64,000 nucleotides of DNA from CAWAVN01 sp963844315 (GTDB taxonomy: Bacteria; Planctomycetota; Planctomycetia; Planctomycetales; Planctomycetaceae), in assembly GCA_963844315.1 (NCBI GenBank), contig CAWJOC010000022.1:62001-126000 (forward strand), given 5' to 3'. The notes under the pieces were generated by a model, which saw only the letters and a program-made list of their open reading frames with translations, ran no database searches and was not told the DNA's origin. Every line of letters begins with the position of its first letter. Positions within the stretch are counted from its first letter, which is position 1. The position numbers and the translations under genes are program-made. Below are positions 35,930-44,899 of this stretch, piece by piece.

Positions 35930-36969
35930 CGCACGGAACCGGGCGATTTGCCTTTTGTGGGAACGCCTTGGACCGCCCCAGCGGCGCGAAAAGCCCGAAA
36001 CGAAGGTGGCCGGTTGATGGGGTCGGGTTCGGTGAAGGCTTTTAAGATCCCAGCCAGTTCCGCGGGCGTGTCGGGGGCGATGTCCCTGACATCTGAAACC
36101 CGGCGGGTCTGATGGGCCTTCAATTTCGCCAAGGGGTCGCCGGTGGGAAACGGAGGCCGGCCCGCCAGAAGTTGCCAGAGCAAACAGCCCAAGGCGTAAA
36201 ACTCGCTTTGGACATCGGCGGGGTTTCCCGTGCCAATCAGTTCCGGGGCGATGCCGTCGTAATGCTCCGGCGAGATGCGGGCCTGGAACGTCAGTTCGGG
36301 CCTGATCGCGGGAGCAATCCCGGCATCCACCATGACAATTCGCCCGGACGAAGCCAGCCTGAGGTTTTGAATTCGCAAGTCGCCATGAACGATTCCACAG
36401 TCTTCCATCGCCGCCAATCCGTCAATCAATTGCTTCGCCAAGGCGAGCACGATTCGCGCGGGAAACCGTCCCCGCCGCACGAGGAGTTGGCTTAACGATG
36501 GCCCAGCGACGTAGCGGCTGACGGTGACCAGATTCTGCTCATGGGCCAGGCAGGATTTGGGAGCGATGAGATTGGGGTGCGTGAGCTTTGCGGTCTTCGC
36601 CACCAACTGGCGCAGGGATTCCAACGCCACCCCGCGCTCTGCTTCGGGAACGGCGACGAGTTTCAGCACGCACCGCTCGCGGCTGTTTCGATGCCGGGCC
36701 AGATAGGTCGCCGATGTGCCAAGCCCCAATTGATCGACCAAAACACAGGGGCCAACGGCCAGGCGCTGGGGATGCCCGGATTCGATGAGCTTGGCTTGAA
36801 AGGCGGTCAGCTTTCGGGCATGGACCAGGGCATCGATCCACACGGAATCGAAGATTGGGACATCACGGGCCAATTGGCGAACCCGCCCCTGGCAGCGGCG
36901 AAGATCCGCCCGCGTGCAAAGGTTGAGTTTGAAAAGCCAATCCATCAGCGGTTTCGAGAGCGGCTCCAT
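35893..36969 (-). CDS. Ser/Thr protein kinase-like domain (C-terminus frameshifted)
   Basis: A kinase-fold protein: nucleotide-loop-like LVDQLGLGTSATYLARH, the VAIK-like lysine in RCVLKLVAVPE, the catalytic loop as VHGDLRIQNLRL (HGD for HRD) and VMVDAGIAP in place of the DFG motif. The APE-like GIAPELIG, then LGCLLWQLLAGRPPFP and DPINRPPSF, are typical. A 60-residue N-terminal helical region (MDWLFKLNLCTRADLRRCQ) precedes it. The variant HGD/DAG may mean altered activity, but D and K are kept. The end after FRAFRAAG reads as nonsense, and the adjacent 34694-35929 frame supplies the missing end. Substrate and signal are unknown. Confidence 0.82.
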   Translation of the reverse strand: MEPLSKPLMDWLFKLNLCTRADLRRCQGRVRQLARDVPIFDSVWIDALVHARKLTAFQAKLIESGHPQRLAVGPCVLVDQLGLGTSATYLARHRNSRERCVLKLVAVPEAERGVALESLRQLVAKTAKLTHPNLIAPKSCLAHEQNLVTVSRYVAGPSLSQLLVRRGRFPARIVLALAKQLIDGLAAMEDCGIVHGDLRIQNLRLASSGRIVMVDAGIAPAIRPELTFQARISPEHYDGIAPELIGTGNPADVQSEFYALGCLLWQLLAGRPPFPTGDPLAKLKAHQTRRVSDVRDIAPDTPAELAGILKAFTEPDPINRPPSFRAFRAAGAVQGVPTKGKSPGSVRCSTPPFRTSLP

Positions 36970-37065
36970 GCCAGCCCTAATCTATTGCCAAATCGTTCGT
37001 CGAGCGGGTGTCACGTTAGGAATTAAATCGCCTAAAAAATCTACCTCAAGCAGCCATTCACATCC

Positions 37066-37287
37066 GCTTTTACCGCGAAGCGGTTACATTCCGAAGCCCA
37101 GGGTCGCGACGAAGTCGTGCACCCTGGGTGAGCGATTTCCCAAAATGGTTTTTACGCTGAAAGCGTTACACAGAATGTGTTGTCCAACCCCTTCGGGGTA
37201 GAGGTTTTGTTCGTCCCGTTGACCCAGGGTGGCGCGGCTGCGCCGCTGACCCTGGGCTTCGGAATGTAACCGCTTCGCGGTAAAAGC
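37066..37287. repeat. Large palindromic repeat around GAAGCCCAGGGT
   Basis: The left arm GCTTTTACCGCGAAGCGGTT continues with ACATTCCGAAGCCCAGGGT (37066-37104). It is the reverse complement of the right arm ACCCTGGGCTTCGGAATGTA continuing ACCGCTTCGCGGTAAAAGC (37249-37287). Inside are shorter hairpins (CGCGGCTGCGCCGCTG; CCCCTTCGGGG). Together with flanking sequence the gap 36970-37513 is otherwise gene-free. Confidence 0.85.
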
Positions 37288-37513
37288 CACCTTTCATTGC
37301 GCCTTTTGCCTAAGTCCAGTTGAGATCCGCGCGGTTATCGCAGATTTTTGTAAAATCGACAAGGTGAACCCGAAACGAGGTTTCATTCAACATTCCACCG
37401 GGGAAATTCGGGGGAATGTGGAAGGAATTACGAGAGGGAGACTTTTCAAGTCTGTCCGATCTTGCAAGAATAACGAAGAAAGACTATTTCGACTTTCCCA
37501 CGAAGGATGTCGG

Positions 37514-38014
37514 ATGACCAAGCCCCCAAAATCTGGCGAAGTCCAAAGCCTGTTGCTCTCCACGAAAGTGGGCGAACTGGTTTTGAGCGTCCGTCCCACC
37601 CTCACACCCCAAAACACTGTTGGCGAGGCGGCCCGCGAGATGCGGGAGAGCCGCCACGGCAGTATTTCGGTTTGTGAAGAGGGCCGCCTGGCCGGAATTT
37701 TTACCGAACGGGATTTGCTCCGGTTTTTTGCCAAGCATCTCCCCTCCACCCAAGACGTCCTGCTGACGCCGCTTTCCGAGGTGATGACGCGAAACCCCGC
37801 CACCGCCTCCACCAACGACACGCTGTTCGAAGCGACCCGGCGGATGGACGAAGGCGGTTATCGGCGGCTGCCGGTCGTGGATGAGACGGGAACCTGCGTG
37901 GGATTCGTCGATGTCAAAACGGTAACGCATTTTTTAGTGGAACATTTTCCGGCAGCGATCTACAACCAAGCCTCGTATCAGGATTCCCTCGCCAAGGCCC
38001 CCGAAGGAGCGTGA
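37514..38014 (+). CDS. CBS-domain pair protein
   Basis: A 166-residue protein with two CBS motifs, which bind adenosyl ligands (AMP/ATP/SAM) and regulate partner proteins. Residues ~20-80 form the first (VLSVRPTLTPQNTVGEAAREMRESRHGSISVCEEGRLAGIFTERDLLRFF). Residues ~95-155 form the second (VMTRNPATASTNDTLFEATRRMDEGGYRRLPVVDETGTCVGFVDVKTVTHFL). No other domain is attached. The start is ATG 37514 behind GAAGGATG. The gene is monocistronic by spacing. The reading frame upstream to 37364 exists but is not needed. Confidence 0.85.
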   Translation: MTKPPKSGEVQSLLLSTKVGELVLSVRPTLTPQNTVGEAAREMRESRHGSISVCEEGRLAGIFTERDLLRFFAKHLPSTQDVLLTPLSEVMTRNPATASTNDTLFEATRRMDEGGYRRLPVVDETGTCVGFVDVKTVTHFLVEHFPAAIYNQASYQDSLAKAPEGA

Positions 38015-38269
38015 CCCGCCAGCCTGGGAACCGGACGCCCTCCGAAAGCAGAGGCCGGTTTTCCCCCGCGTGGCCAAGACTCATGGTGCTCCCCGACAGG
38101 CAGCGCCTTGACCTGGATCAGCGGCCGAACCTTGCCAACATGATACCCTCCAACGCATTGTGCCCTCTCCAACTTCAAAGCCGATCTTCCTTTCCGCCCC
38201 GCGCCCTAGACCCTCCCCGCGCCGGCGCTTTTTTCCCAGGTTAATGACTGACCGAGGAGTAACTGTCTA

Positions 38270-40156
38270 ATGTCTTCGACGGACCTCGCTGGTGTCCAAA
38301 GCCCACAATCCAAGCAACGCCAACATCTGGATCACGTCGTCATCCGCTTCTGCGGCGACTCGGGTGATGGCATGCAATTGGTCGGAACGCAATTCACCAC
38401 CGTCTCGGCATCGTTCGGGAACGATGTCAGCACGCTGCCCGACTTTCCGGCGGAAATCCGTGCCCCCGCCGGTTCGTTGAGTGGGGTTTCCGGATTCCAG
38501 TTGCACTTCTCCAGCCACGACATTTACACGCCGGGCGATGCGGTCGATACGTTGGTCGCGATGAACCCCGCCGCGCTCAAAACGAACCTTGCGGACCTCA
38601 AGCGCGGCGGCACGCTGATTGTCAACGAAGACGCTTTCGACCGCAGCAACCTCGAAAAAGCCGGTTACGCGCAAAACCCCCTGCACGATGAAGAGTCGCT
38701 CTCCAGTTACCGCGTGCACAGGGTTCCCATGACCCGGTTGACCCGCGATTCCGTGGCCGAGTTGGCGCTATCCCAACGTGAAGCCGACCGCTGCCGGAAC
38801 TTCTTCGCCTTGGGCCTTGTGTACTGGCTTTACGACCGGGATCCCAAGCCCACGGAAGATTGGGTGAACTCCAAGTTCGCCAAGAACCCCGTGATTGCCG
38901 ATGCCAACCTGCGGGCGTTAAAAGCCGGGAGCAACTTCGGATTCTCGACCGAATCCTTCACGGTGCACTACGAAGTCCCCCCGGCGAAATTGGCTCCGGG
39001 CAACTATCGCAAGATGACCGGAAACGAAGCCGTCGCCATTGGCCTAGCGACCGCGGCGAAACTTTCCGGGCAAGAGCTGATTTTCTCCGGCTACCCGATC
39101 ACCCCGGCCAGCGACATTCTGCACGAGCTTTCCAAGCTCAAAAACTTCGGCGTGAAAACCTTCCAGGCCGAGGATGAAATCGCCGCCATGGCCGCGACCT
39201 GCGGCGCGGCTTTCGGCGGAGCGCTGGCCGTGACCGCCAGCAGCGGGCCGGGCATCTGCCTCAAAGGCGAAGCAATGGGCCTGGGCATGATTACCGAACT
39301 GCCGATGGTCATCATCGACGTGCAACGCGGCGGTCCCAGCACCGGACTGCCCACCAAAACCGAGCAGTCCGATTTGCTGTTGGCGCTCTTCGGAAGAAAC
39401 GGGGAATCGCCCCTGCCCATCGTGGCGGCATCGACGCCCGGCGACTGCTTCATCATGATTCAAGAAGCCCTGCGGATTGCCGTGGAATTCATGACGCCGG
39501 TGATTTTCCTCTCCGACGGCTATATCGCCAACGGAGCCGAGCCTTGGCGGATTCCTGATGTTGCCGACCTCAAGCCGATCAAAGTCACACATCCCAAAGC
39601 CCGCGAAAACGGCGATGACTTCCTGCCGTACAAGCGGGATGACCGTCTCGTCCGCCCGTGGGCCGTGCCGGGCACGCCGGGCTTGGAGCATCGCATCGGC
39701 GGATTGGAAAAGCGGGATGTCACCGGCAACGTGGACTATTCGCCCTCCAACCATGCCCACATGACCGAAACCCGCGCTCGCAAAGTCGCGGGAATCGCGA
39801 ACTTTATTCCCGAACAAACCGTGGAGGGTCCGGATTCGGGCGATTTGCTCGTCATCAGTTGGGGCGGGACGTATGGTTCCGTGAGGACTGCCGTTCGGCA
39901 ATCCGTCGCAAACGGCCACAAGGTCGCCCATGCCCATCTCAAGTACATGAACCCGTTCCCCAAAAACCTGGGCGACATCATCAAACGTTATAAGAAAGTC
40001 CTGGTTCCCGAACTGAACTGCGGGCAACTGCGGTTCGTGCTCCGGGCGACCTACCTCGTGGATGCCGCTGGCTACAACAAAATTCAGGGGAAACCCTTCC
40101 TCGTCAGCGAACTCGTAGACGAAATCCAATCCTTGCTCGAAGGCCAGACTCGATGA
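38270..40156 (+). CDS. korA: 2-oxoacid:ferredoxin oxidoreductase, alpha subunit with fused gamma domain
   Basis: Subunit of a thiamine-diphosphate enzyme that oxidatively decarboxylates 2-oxoacids (probably 2-oxoglutarate) to acyl-CoA and reduces ferredoxin. The N-terminal ~200 residues are the gamma domain (RFCGDSGDGMQLVGTQFTTV, GFQLHFSSHDIYTPGDAVDTLVAMNPAAL). Residues ~230-630 are the alpha part (GNEAVAIGLATAAKLSGQELIFSGYPITPASDILHEL, FQAEDEIAAMAATCGAAFGGALAVTASSGPG, MVIIDVQRGGPSTGLPTKTEQSDL). The 628 residues fit fused korA-type proteins. Its stop overlaps the korB start by four bases (ATGA). Substrate specificity is inferred from family, not proven. Confidence 0.93.
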   Translation: MSSTDLAGVQSPQSKQRQHLDHVVIRFCGDSGDGMQLVGTQFTTVSASFGNDVSTLPDFPAEIRAPAGSLSGVSGFQLHFSSHDIYTPGDAVDTLVAMNPAALKTNLADLKRGGTLIVNEDAFDRSNLEKAGYAQNPLHDEESLSSYRVHRVPMTRLTRDSVAELALSQREADRCRNFFALGLVYWLYDRDPKPTEDWVNSKFAKNPVIADANLRALKAGSNFGFSTESFTVHYEVPPAKLAPGNYRKMTGNEAVAIGLATAAKLSGQELIFSGYPITPASDILHELSKLKNFGVKTFQAEDEIAAMAATCGAAFGGALAVTASSGPGICLKGEAMGLGMITELPMVIIDVQRGGPSTGLPTKTEQSDLLLALFGRNGESPLPIVAASTPGDCFIMIQEALRIAVEFMTPVIFLSDGYIANGAEPWRIPDVADLKPIKVTHPKARENGDDFLPYKRDDRLVRPWAVPGTPGLEHRIGGLEKRDVTGNVDYSPSNHAHMTETRARKVAGIANFIPEQTVEGPDSGDLLVISWGGTYGSVRTAVRQSVANGHKVAHAHLKYMNPFPKNLGDIIKRYKKVLVPELNCGQLRFVLRATYLVDAAGYNKIQGKPFLVSELVDEIQSLLEGQTR

Positions 40157-41172
40157 CAACAGAACTTCCCGTCCTCACCGCCAAAGATTTCGCGAGCGAT
40201 CAGGAAATTCGCTGGTGCCCGCGCTGCGGGGATTATTCGATCCTCGCGCAAATGAAAAAAGTCCTCCCGACCTTGGGCATTCCCAAGGAAGATTTTATCT
40301 TCGTTTCCGGCATCGGCTGCTCCAGCCGGTTTCCGTATTACATGGACACCTACGGCTTCCACGGCATCCACGGCCGCGCCCCCGCGATTGCCACCGGAGT
40401 GAAACTCGCCCGGCCCAATTCGCAGGTCTGGGTCATCACCGGGGATGGGGACTCCTTATCCATCGGCGGAAACCACCTGATGCACGCCATCCGGCGGAAC
40501 ATCAACCTCAAGATCATCCTGTTCAACAACCAAATCTACGGGCTGACCAAAGGGCAATACTCCCCGACGAGTCCCTTGGGCAGCCGGACCAAAAGCACGC
40601 CATACGGCTCGGTGGATAACCCCTTAAGCCCATTGTGCGTAGCCATCGGGACCGAAGCCACCTTCGTCGCCCGTTCGGTCGATGTGGACATCCAGCACCT
40701 GACGATGGTCCTGGAACGCGCCGCCCATCACAAAGGCACGGCGTTCGTGGAAGTCTATCAAGACTGCAACGTGTTCAACTCCGGGGCGTTCAAGTATGCC
40801 CAGGACAAAAAGGAAAAACTCGACAACGTGGTCTACCTGGAACATGGAAAGCCACTGATCTTCGGGGCCGAGCGCAACAAAGGCGTGCGGGCGGACAATA
40901 TGGACAAGCCCGAAGTCGTGCAACTGGGCAGCGGCATCAGCGAGGATGACCTGATCTTCCACGATGAAAAAGCCGTCGAACCGAGCCTGGCCTTCATGCT
41001 GGCCCGCATGCGGCATCCCGAATTCCCCGAACCCGTGGGCGTCTTCCGCGCGGTCGAAAAACCCACCTACGATGAAGCCGTCACCCACCAGATGAAAACC
41101 GCCAAGGAAAAATCCGGCGAAGGCAACCTGGAAAAGCTGTTTAACGCCGGGGACACCTGGACGGTGAAGTGA
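40153..41172 (+). CDS. korB: 2-oxoacid:ferredoxin oxidoreductase, beta subunit
   Basis: Thiamine-diphosphate-binding partner of KorA, 339 residues. The TPP site is VITGDGDSLSIGGNHLMHAIRRNINLKIILFNN, the Mg/TPP motif GDGD (97-100) through NN. Cysteines C22 and C25 (WCPRCGDY), C56 (GIGCSSRFP) and C205 (YQDCNVFN) match the 4Fe-4S cluster spacing known for OFOR beta subunits. IYGLTKGQYSPTSPLG is typical. The ATGA overlap with korA shows translational coupling. Together they feed acyl-CoA and reduced ferredoxin, for example in a reductive or ferredoxin-linked TCA route. Confidence 0.93.
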   Translation: MTTELPVLTAKDFASDQEIRWCPRCGDYSILAQMKKVLPTLGIPKEDFIFVSGIGCSSRFPYYMDTYGFHGIHGRAPAIATGVKLARPNSQVWVITGDGDSLSIGGNHLMHAIRRNINLKIILFNNQIYGLTKGQYSPTSPLGSRTKSTPYGSVDNPLSPLCVAIGTEATFVARSVDVDIQHLTMVLERAAHHKGTAFVEVYQDCNVFNSGAFKYAQDKKEKLDNVVYLEHGKPLIFGAERNKGVRADNMDKPEVVQLGSGISEDDLIFHDEKAVEPSLAFMLARMRHPEFPEPVGVFRAVEKPTYDEAVTHQMKTAKEKSGEGNLEKLFNAGDTWTVK

Positions 41173-41173
41173 G

Positions 41174-41208
41174 GCTATAGGCTTTAGACCGTAGGCTGTA
41201 GGAAGAAA
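41174..41208. repeat. Single GGCTGTAGG-type repeat copy
   Basis: Just after the korB stop: GGCTATAGGCTTTAGACCGT then AGGCTGTAGGAAG. It matches the element at 59696-59731 (also immediately after a stop codon) and the pair at 3873-4005. Confidence 0.55.
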
Positions 41209-41278
41209 AAAGCAGTTCTTCCATACCTTTCACTGAAAACTGAAAATGAACTAAGCACGGCTAATTGTCAGATTTCAA

Positions 41279-41322
41279 CCACCCGGCCCTTCTTCTCTTG
41301 GAGAGGCCGGGTGGGTTTCGTT
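41279..41322 (+). terminator. Terminator-like hairpin after korB
   Basis: A strong stem CCACCCGGCC (41279-41288) / GGCCGGGTGG (41305-41314) with a 16-base loop, followed by GTTTCGTT. The T content after the stem is modest, so it is a likely rather than certain intrinsic terminator for korAB ahead of the LDH2 gene. Confidence 0.5.
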
Positions 41323-41376
41323 ATGCTCGATGGAAATTGCCATCCGTTCCCTCAGAGCATTCCAAGGAGCCAGACC

Positions 41377-42435
41377 TTGCCTATTCTTTCTCGCGATGCC
41401 CTCCTGGATTTTAGCACTTTGCTACTGGCGTCCGGTGGAGCGACCAACGAAGAAGCCCAGATCGTCGCCCGCAGTCTGGTCGAAGCGAATTTGCGCGGCC
41501 ACGATTCCCACGGGGTAATGCGCATTCCGTTTTACGTCAAGGAGGTCCAAAACGGCAGGCTCAAAGCCGGGGCCAAACTATCGGTCATCACCGAAATGCC
41601 AAGCGCTTTAGTTTGCGATGGCGGATGGGGCTTTGGGCAAGTGCTTTCAAGAGATCTCACCGAACGACTGATGGACAAAGCTAGTGAAACCGGCATCGCT
41701 TGCGGCACGCTAAAGCAATCGGCCCACATTGGCCGCCTGGGTGAATACGCCGAGATGGCCTGCGACCGCCAAATGACCGCGATCATTTGCGCCAACACCC
41801 ACGGCTCCGGACAACGGGTCGCTCCGGTCGGCGGGAAGCGGCCCAGGCTTGGGACCAATCCTTTGTGCATCGGCTTTCCGGGCGGCAAGGAAGGGCCGTT
41901 CCTTTTGGACTTTGGCACCAGCGCGACGGCGGAAGGCAAAGTCCGCATCAAACGTATCGCAGGGCAGCCAGTGCCCGCCGGTTGGATCCTGGATCCCGAT
42001 GGCAACCCGACGACCGATCCCAACCAACTCTACGGCGATCCGCCTGGAACCATTCTGCCGATGGGCGGCGATCAGGCTTATAAAGGTTTCGGACTCTCCT
42101 TCATGATCGAAATGCTTTGCGGAGCGCTGTCCGGCGGTCTTTGCGCCTTTCCCGATCCGCCGCCGCCGATGGGCAATTGTGCCCTCTTTATCATCATGGA
42201 CCCAGCCCAACTTGGCGGCTGCGATCATCTGAACCGGCAAGTCGCCGGATTGGAAGATTACGTCCGCAGTGTTCCGCTCAAAGACGGCGTGGATTCCATC
42301 ATGCTGCCGGGCGATCCCGAACGCCGGGCGATGAAACAGCGGTTGGAAGACGGCATCCCCTTGGATCAAGGCAACTGGTCGGCCCTGCTGGATCTGGCCC
42401 ATTCTCTGGATGTCGAACCGCCCAAAGTTGGTTAG
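41377..42435 (+). CDS. LDH2/MDH2-family NAD(P)-dependent dehydrogenase
   Basis: Malate/L-lactate dehydrogenase family 2 (YlbC/YiaK-like), an oxidoreductase unrelated to the classical LDH fold. I start at the TTG at 41377 (LPILSRDALLDF) because AAGGAG lies just upstream; the ATG at 41311 lacks this support. Signature stretches are LRGHDSHGVMRIPFYVKEVQNG, QSAHIGRLGEYAEMA, ANTHGSGQRVAPVGG, LGTNPLCIGFPGG, LLDFGTSATAEGKVRI, and GDQAYKGFGLSFMIEMLCGALSGG. It acts on a hydroxy acid (malate, lactate, sulfolactate or ureidoglycolate); which one is not clear. A 93-residue protein follows. Confidence 0.87.
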   Translation: MPILSRDALLDFSTLLLASGGATNEEAQIVARSLVEANLRGHDSHGVMRIPFYVKEVQNGRLKAGAKLSVITEMPSALVCDGGWGFGQVLSRDLTERLMDKASETGIACGTLKQSAHIGRLGEYAEMACDRQMTAIICANTHGSGQRVAPVGGKRPRLGTNPLCIGFPGGKEGPFLLDFGTSATAEGKVRIKRIAGQPVPAGWILDPDGNPTTDPNQLYGDPPGTILPMGGDQAYKGFGLSFMIEMLCGALSGGLCAFPDPPPPMGNCALFIIMDPAQLGGCDHLNRQVAGLEDYVRSVPLKDGVDSIMLPGDPERRAMKQRLEDGIPLDQGNWSALLDLAHSLDVEPPKVG

Positions 42436-42438
42436 CAA

Positions 42439-42500
42439 AGATTGTCGCCTTTCTCTCCCCGAAAGGGCGTTCGTTCGCGGAGCGAATGACGACAATCTTG
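42439..42500. repeat. Palindromic repeat, second copy of the TGTCGCC family
   Basis: AAGATTGTCGCCTTTCTCTC (42438 on) is paired with CGTTCGCGGAGCGAATGACG then ACAATCTT (to 42500), a diverged relative of the element at 32242-32324. It contains the ATG at 42489, which is therefore a poor start for the following gene. Confidence 0.7.
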
Positions 42501-42533
42501 AAGCCGTTGGACGAATACCTGTCGAGAATTCCC

Positions 42534-42815
42534 ATGTCAGATTTGATCCCGCCAGATGCCCAGTCCGAAGAAGACGTGTCGGACATCAGGCTCTACATTG
42601 CCCAACCCGAAGGCTGGTCGGCCCACGTCAAGCAGAGTTGGGACAAGGAATACTGCTTCCATAAAAGACCGGGCGAGGACTTTTTCCATCTGTTGATGCA
42701 CGGCGAGGTTTATCTCCGGCACGACGATGAAAAACTCTGCCTGCAATGCGCCCTCCGAAGCGGCGTCTTGACCCGCGACCGCCTCAACTGGCAAAAGGGC
42801 GGCAAGCGGGATTGA
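42534..42815 (+). CDS. Small conserved hypothetical protein
   Basis: A 93-residue soluble protein from ATG 42534 (MSDLIPPDAQSEEDVSDIRLYIAQPEGWSAHVKQSWDKEYC). It continues with FHKRPGEDFFHLLMHGEVYLRHDDEKLCLQCALRSGVL. Upstream ATGs fall in the palindrome. No known domain is recognised, though it is short and acidic/basic in a regular way and three of its cysteines are grouped near the middle and end. I recall similar hypothetical proteins in planctomycetes. Function unknown. Confidence 0.6.
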   Translation: MSDLIPPDAQSEEDVSDIRLYIAQPEGWSAHVKQSWDKEYCFHKRPGEDFFHLLMHGEVYLRHDDEKLCLQCALRSGVLTRDRLNWQKGGKRD

Positions 42816-42980
42816 AATCCCGGTTAACGTTTGCGTCGATTGCAGCATTGCGATAAAAAAGCCCCAGAAGCGGATTCAAAACCCAACCCACACGGAAGGA
42901 ACTTTTGGAAACACGCCGGCCAACTGAGACCAATTTACTACGGTGATCCACCGTGGTTGAATTTGCCCAGCCATGCCTCC

Positions 42981-43088
42981 CCAAGGCCGTTGTTCGTTTG
43001 GCAACCGGACATGCTGTCACGTGGGCCACGACAAGCCAAGGCTTTCCCCCGTGACAGCATGTCCGGTTGCCTTGGTGAACGACCTTGG
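42981..43088. repeat. Long palindrome upstream of the reverse transcriptase (retron ncRNA candidate or dispersed repeat)
   Basis: A perfect 22-bp stem: GGCAACCGGACATGCTGTCA then CG at 43000-43021, with its reverse complement at 43050-43071. It is extended outward by an imperfect stem CCAAGGCCGTT / AACGACCTTGG (42981-43088). The 28-base loop is TGGGCCACGACAAGCCAAGG and then CTTTCCCC. It ends 178 bases before the reverse transcriptase start. A long stem upstream of a retron reverse transcriptase could be the msd hairpin; it could equally be another of the palindromic repeats that fill this genome. Confidence 0.6.
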
Positions 43089-43132
43089 TCCGCCGCACGC
43101 AGTCAGTTGGCCGGTCGTGTTTTTTTGCAATT

Positions 43133-43240
43133 GTCCCTTCTCTCCTTAAAAAAGGTGGCCGAAGGCCGCATGAGGGGGAGCGATTGAAGTTGGACGCCGA
43201 TCTTAAAATCGGACCCCTCTCCCCCAAGGGGAGAGGGGAC
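43133..43240. repeat. Dispersed palindromic element, CCTCTCCCC type, copy B
   Basis: Copy B of the element at 31069-31185: GTCCCTTCTCTCCTTAAAAA then AGGTGGCCGAAGGCCGCATG on the left and CCCCTCTCCCCCAAGGGGAG then AGGGGAC on the right. It lies between the long palindrome and the reverse transcriptase gene. Confidence 0.75.
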
Positions 43241-43265
43241 AGAAATAGGAGAATAAGCCGGCACG

Positions 43266-44896
43266 ATGCGATTCTTCATTTGGTTGTTCTCTTCGCTGGG
43301 AAGGCTCTTCGAAAAGTCCGGGAAAATCCAGAAGTTCGATCCCTATAAACCTCAAGAGCCGCATCCAGCCCCTAAAGGCAACTGGCCCGCAGACAAATCC
43401 AGATCATCGGAATCGGCTTCATCACAGTCGGGCGCTTCTTTGCCGATGGTGGGAATTATTCCCCCGGAAGCTTACGATGTCACTCAGTACGCTCCGCTTT
43501 CCCAAAACGAGTTTCAAACCGGGGCCGGGCAATTGGAGCCGATGTGGACCAGTCCGTGGTTTGGCCGGCAGGATGTGATTCCCCCTGCGGATGATCCGCG
43601 GACGTTGTTCATCGACCGGGCGATGGTGACGCATGGCTTCATCACGCCGGAAGAGCTTTCGGAGATCCATGAAATCGGCGCGGAGATGGACGCCATCCGC
43701 CCGCAACTCGCGCACGCCGCCCACATCGCCCAACTCGCGGTCAGCCAAACCCAACAAGCCAAGGCGGATCTCAAAGCGCAAAAAAAAGCCGAGGCCGCCG
43801 AGCGAAAAAGCCTACGTCAGGCCGAGATCGCCCACCGTCGGGAAACGGACATTGTTTTCTTGGGTCGCGGTGTTTCCAAGGGTCTCGCCGACCGCCGGGC
43901 GAACGTCGAGATGCTGCAAAGGTTCAACCTTCCCATTCTAGCCACACCGGCGGATGTCGCTAAGGTCTTGGAACTTTCCATCCCCCGATTGCGCTGGCTC
44001 GCTTTTCATAACGTCGCCAGCCAGCGGACGCATTACATCCGCTTCAGTGTCCCGAAGAAAAGCGGTGGGCTTCGCGAATTGGCGAAACCTCACCGCGAAC
44101 TCGAACGCTGCCAACGTTGGATCCTGGCGAACATCCTTGAAAAAATCCCCATCCATCCCGCCGCGCATGGATTCGTGACGGGACGAAGCACCTTGACCGG
44201 CGCGGCCCTCCACACCCAACAAGCGGCGGTCATCAACTGCGATCTGGAAGACTTTTTTCCGTCGATCACCTTCCCGCGCGTGATGGGCTTTTTCCAAAGG
44301 GTGGGCTACTCGCCCGCCGTCGCCACGATCCTGGCTCTTTTATGCACCGAATGCCCTCGGCGAACTGTGTTGCTCTCCGGAGTGAAGTATCACGTCGCCA
44401 CCGGGCCGCGCGGCTTGCCGCAGGGGGCTTCGACCAGTCCCGCGCTCAGCAATCTGATCGCTTGGAAGCTGGATCAGCGACTTCACGGGCCTCGCGACGA
44501 AATTCGGTTGCCGATATACAAGATACGCCGACGATTTGACGTTCTCCGGTTCCGGCGAACTCCCGCGAAAGATCGGTTGGTTCCTGGCCCGCGTCCGCCA
44601 CATCGCGGAGCAAGAAAGCTTTCGCCTTAACGAGAAGAAGACTCGCGTACACCGCCCGCACACCGCCCAGATGGTGACGGGCCTTGTGGTCAACGAACGC
44701 CCTGGTGTCCCCAGAAAAATGATCCGCCGGTTAAGGGCCATCCTGCACCGCGCGTCAGTTCGAGGGTCTCGAACCCCAAAACCGCGACGGCCATCCCAAC
44801 TTCAAATCCTGGCTCGAAGGCATGGTCGCCTATGTCCTGATGGTCAACCCCCAGCAAGGCGAACCCCTCAAACGGGCTTTGGAGAACTTGTCATAA
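43266..44896 (+). CDS. Retron-like reverse transcriptase (frameshifted)
   Basis: RNA-directed DNA polymerase of roughly 540 residues. An N-terminal ~210-residue extension has a coiled stretch (AHAAHIAQLAVSQTQQAKAD) and a TDIVFLGRGVSKGLADR block. The RT domain runs ATPADVAKVLELSIPRLRWLAFH, THYIRFSVPKKSGGLRELAKP, AHGFVTGRSTLTGAA, CDLEDFFPSITFPRVMGFF, GLPQGASTSPALSNLIAWKLD, and, after a shift near 44515, YTRYADDLTFSGSGELP with the YADD catalytic pair. A second shift near 44755 leads to FEGLEPQNRDGHPNFKSWLE and a stop at 44894. Blocks and the N-terminal extension resemble RTs of myxobacterial retrons. The ribosome site AGGAG lies at about 43247. No effector gene is adjacent. Confidence 0.82.
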
Positions 44897-44899
44897 GGA

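Noticed and set aside
37066..37287. Possible riboswitch or structured RNA
   Set aside because: It is symmetrical palindrome sequence shared in style with other repeats and is not placed immediately ahead of a metabolic gene.
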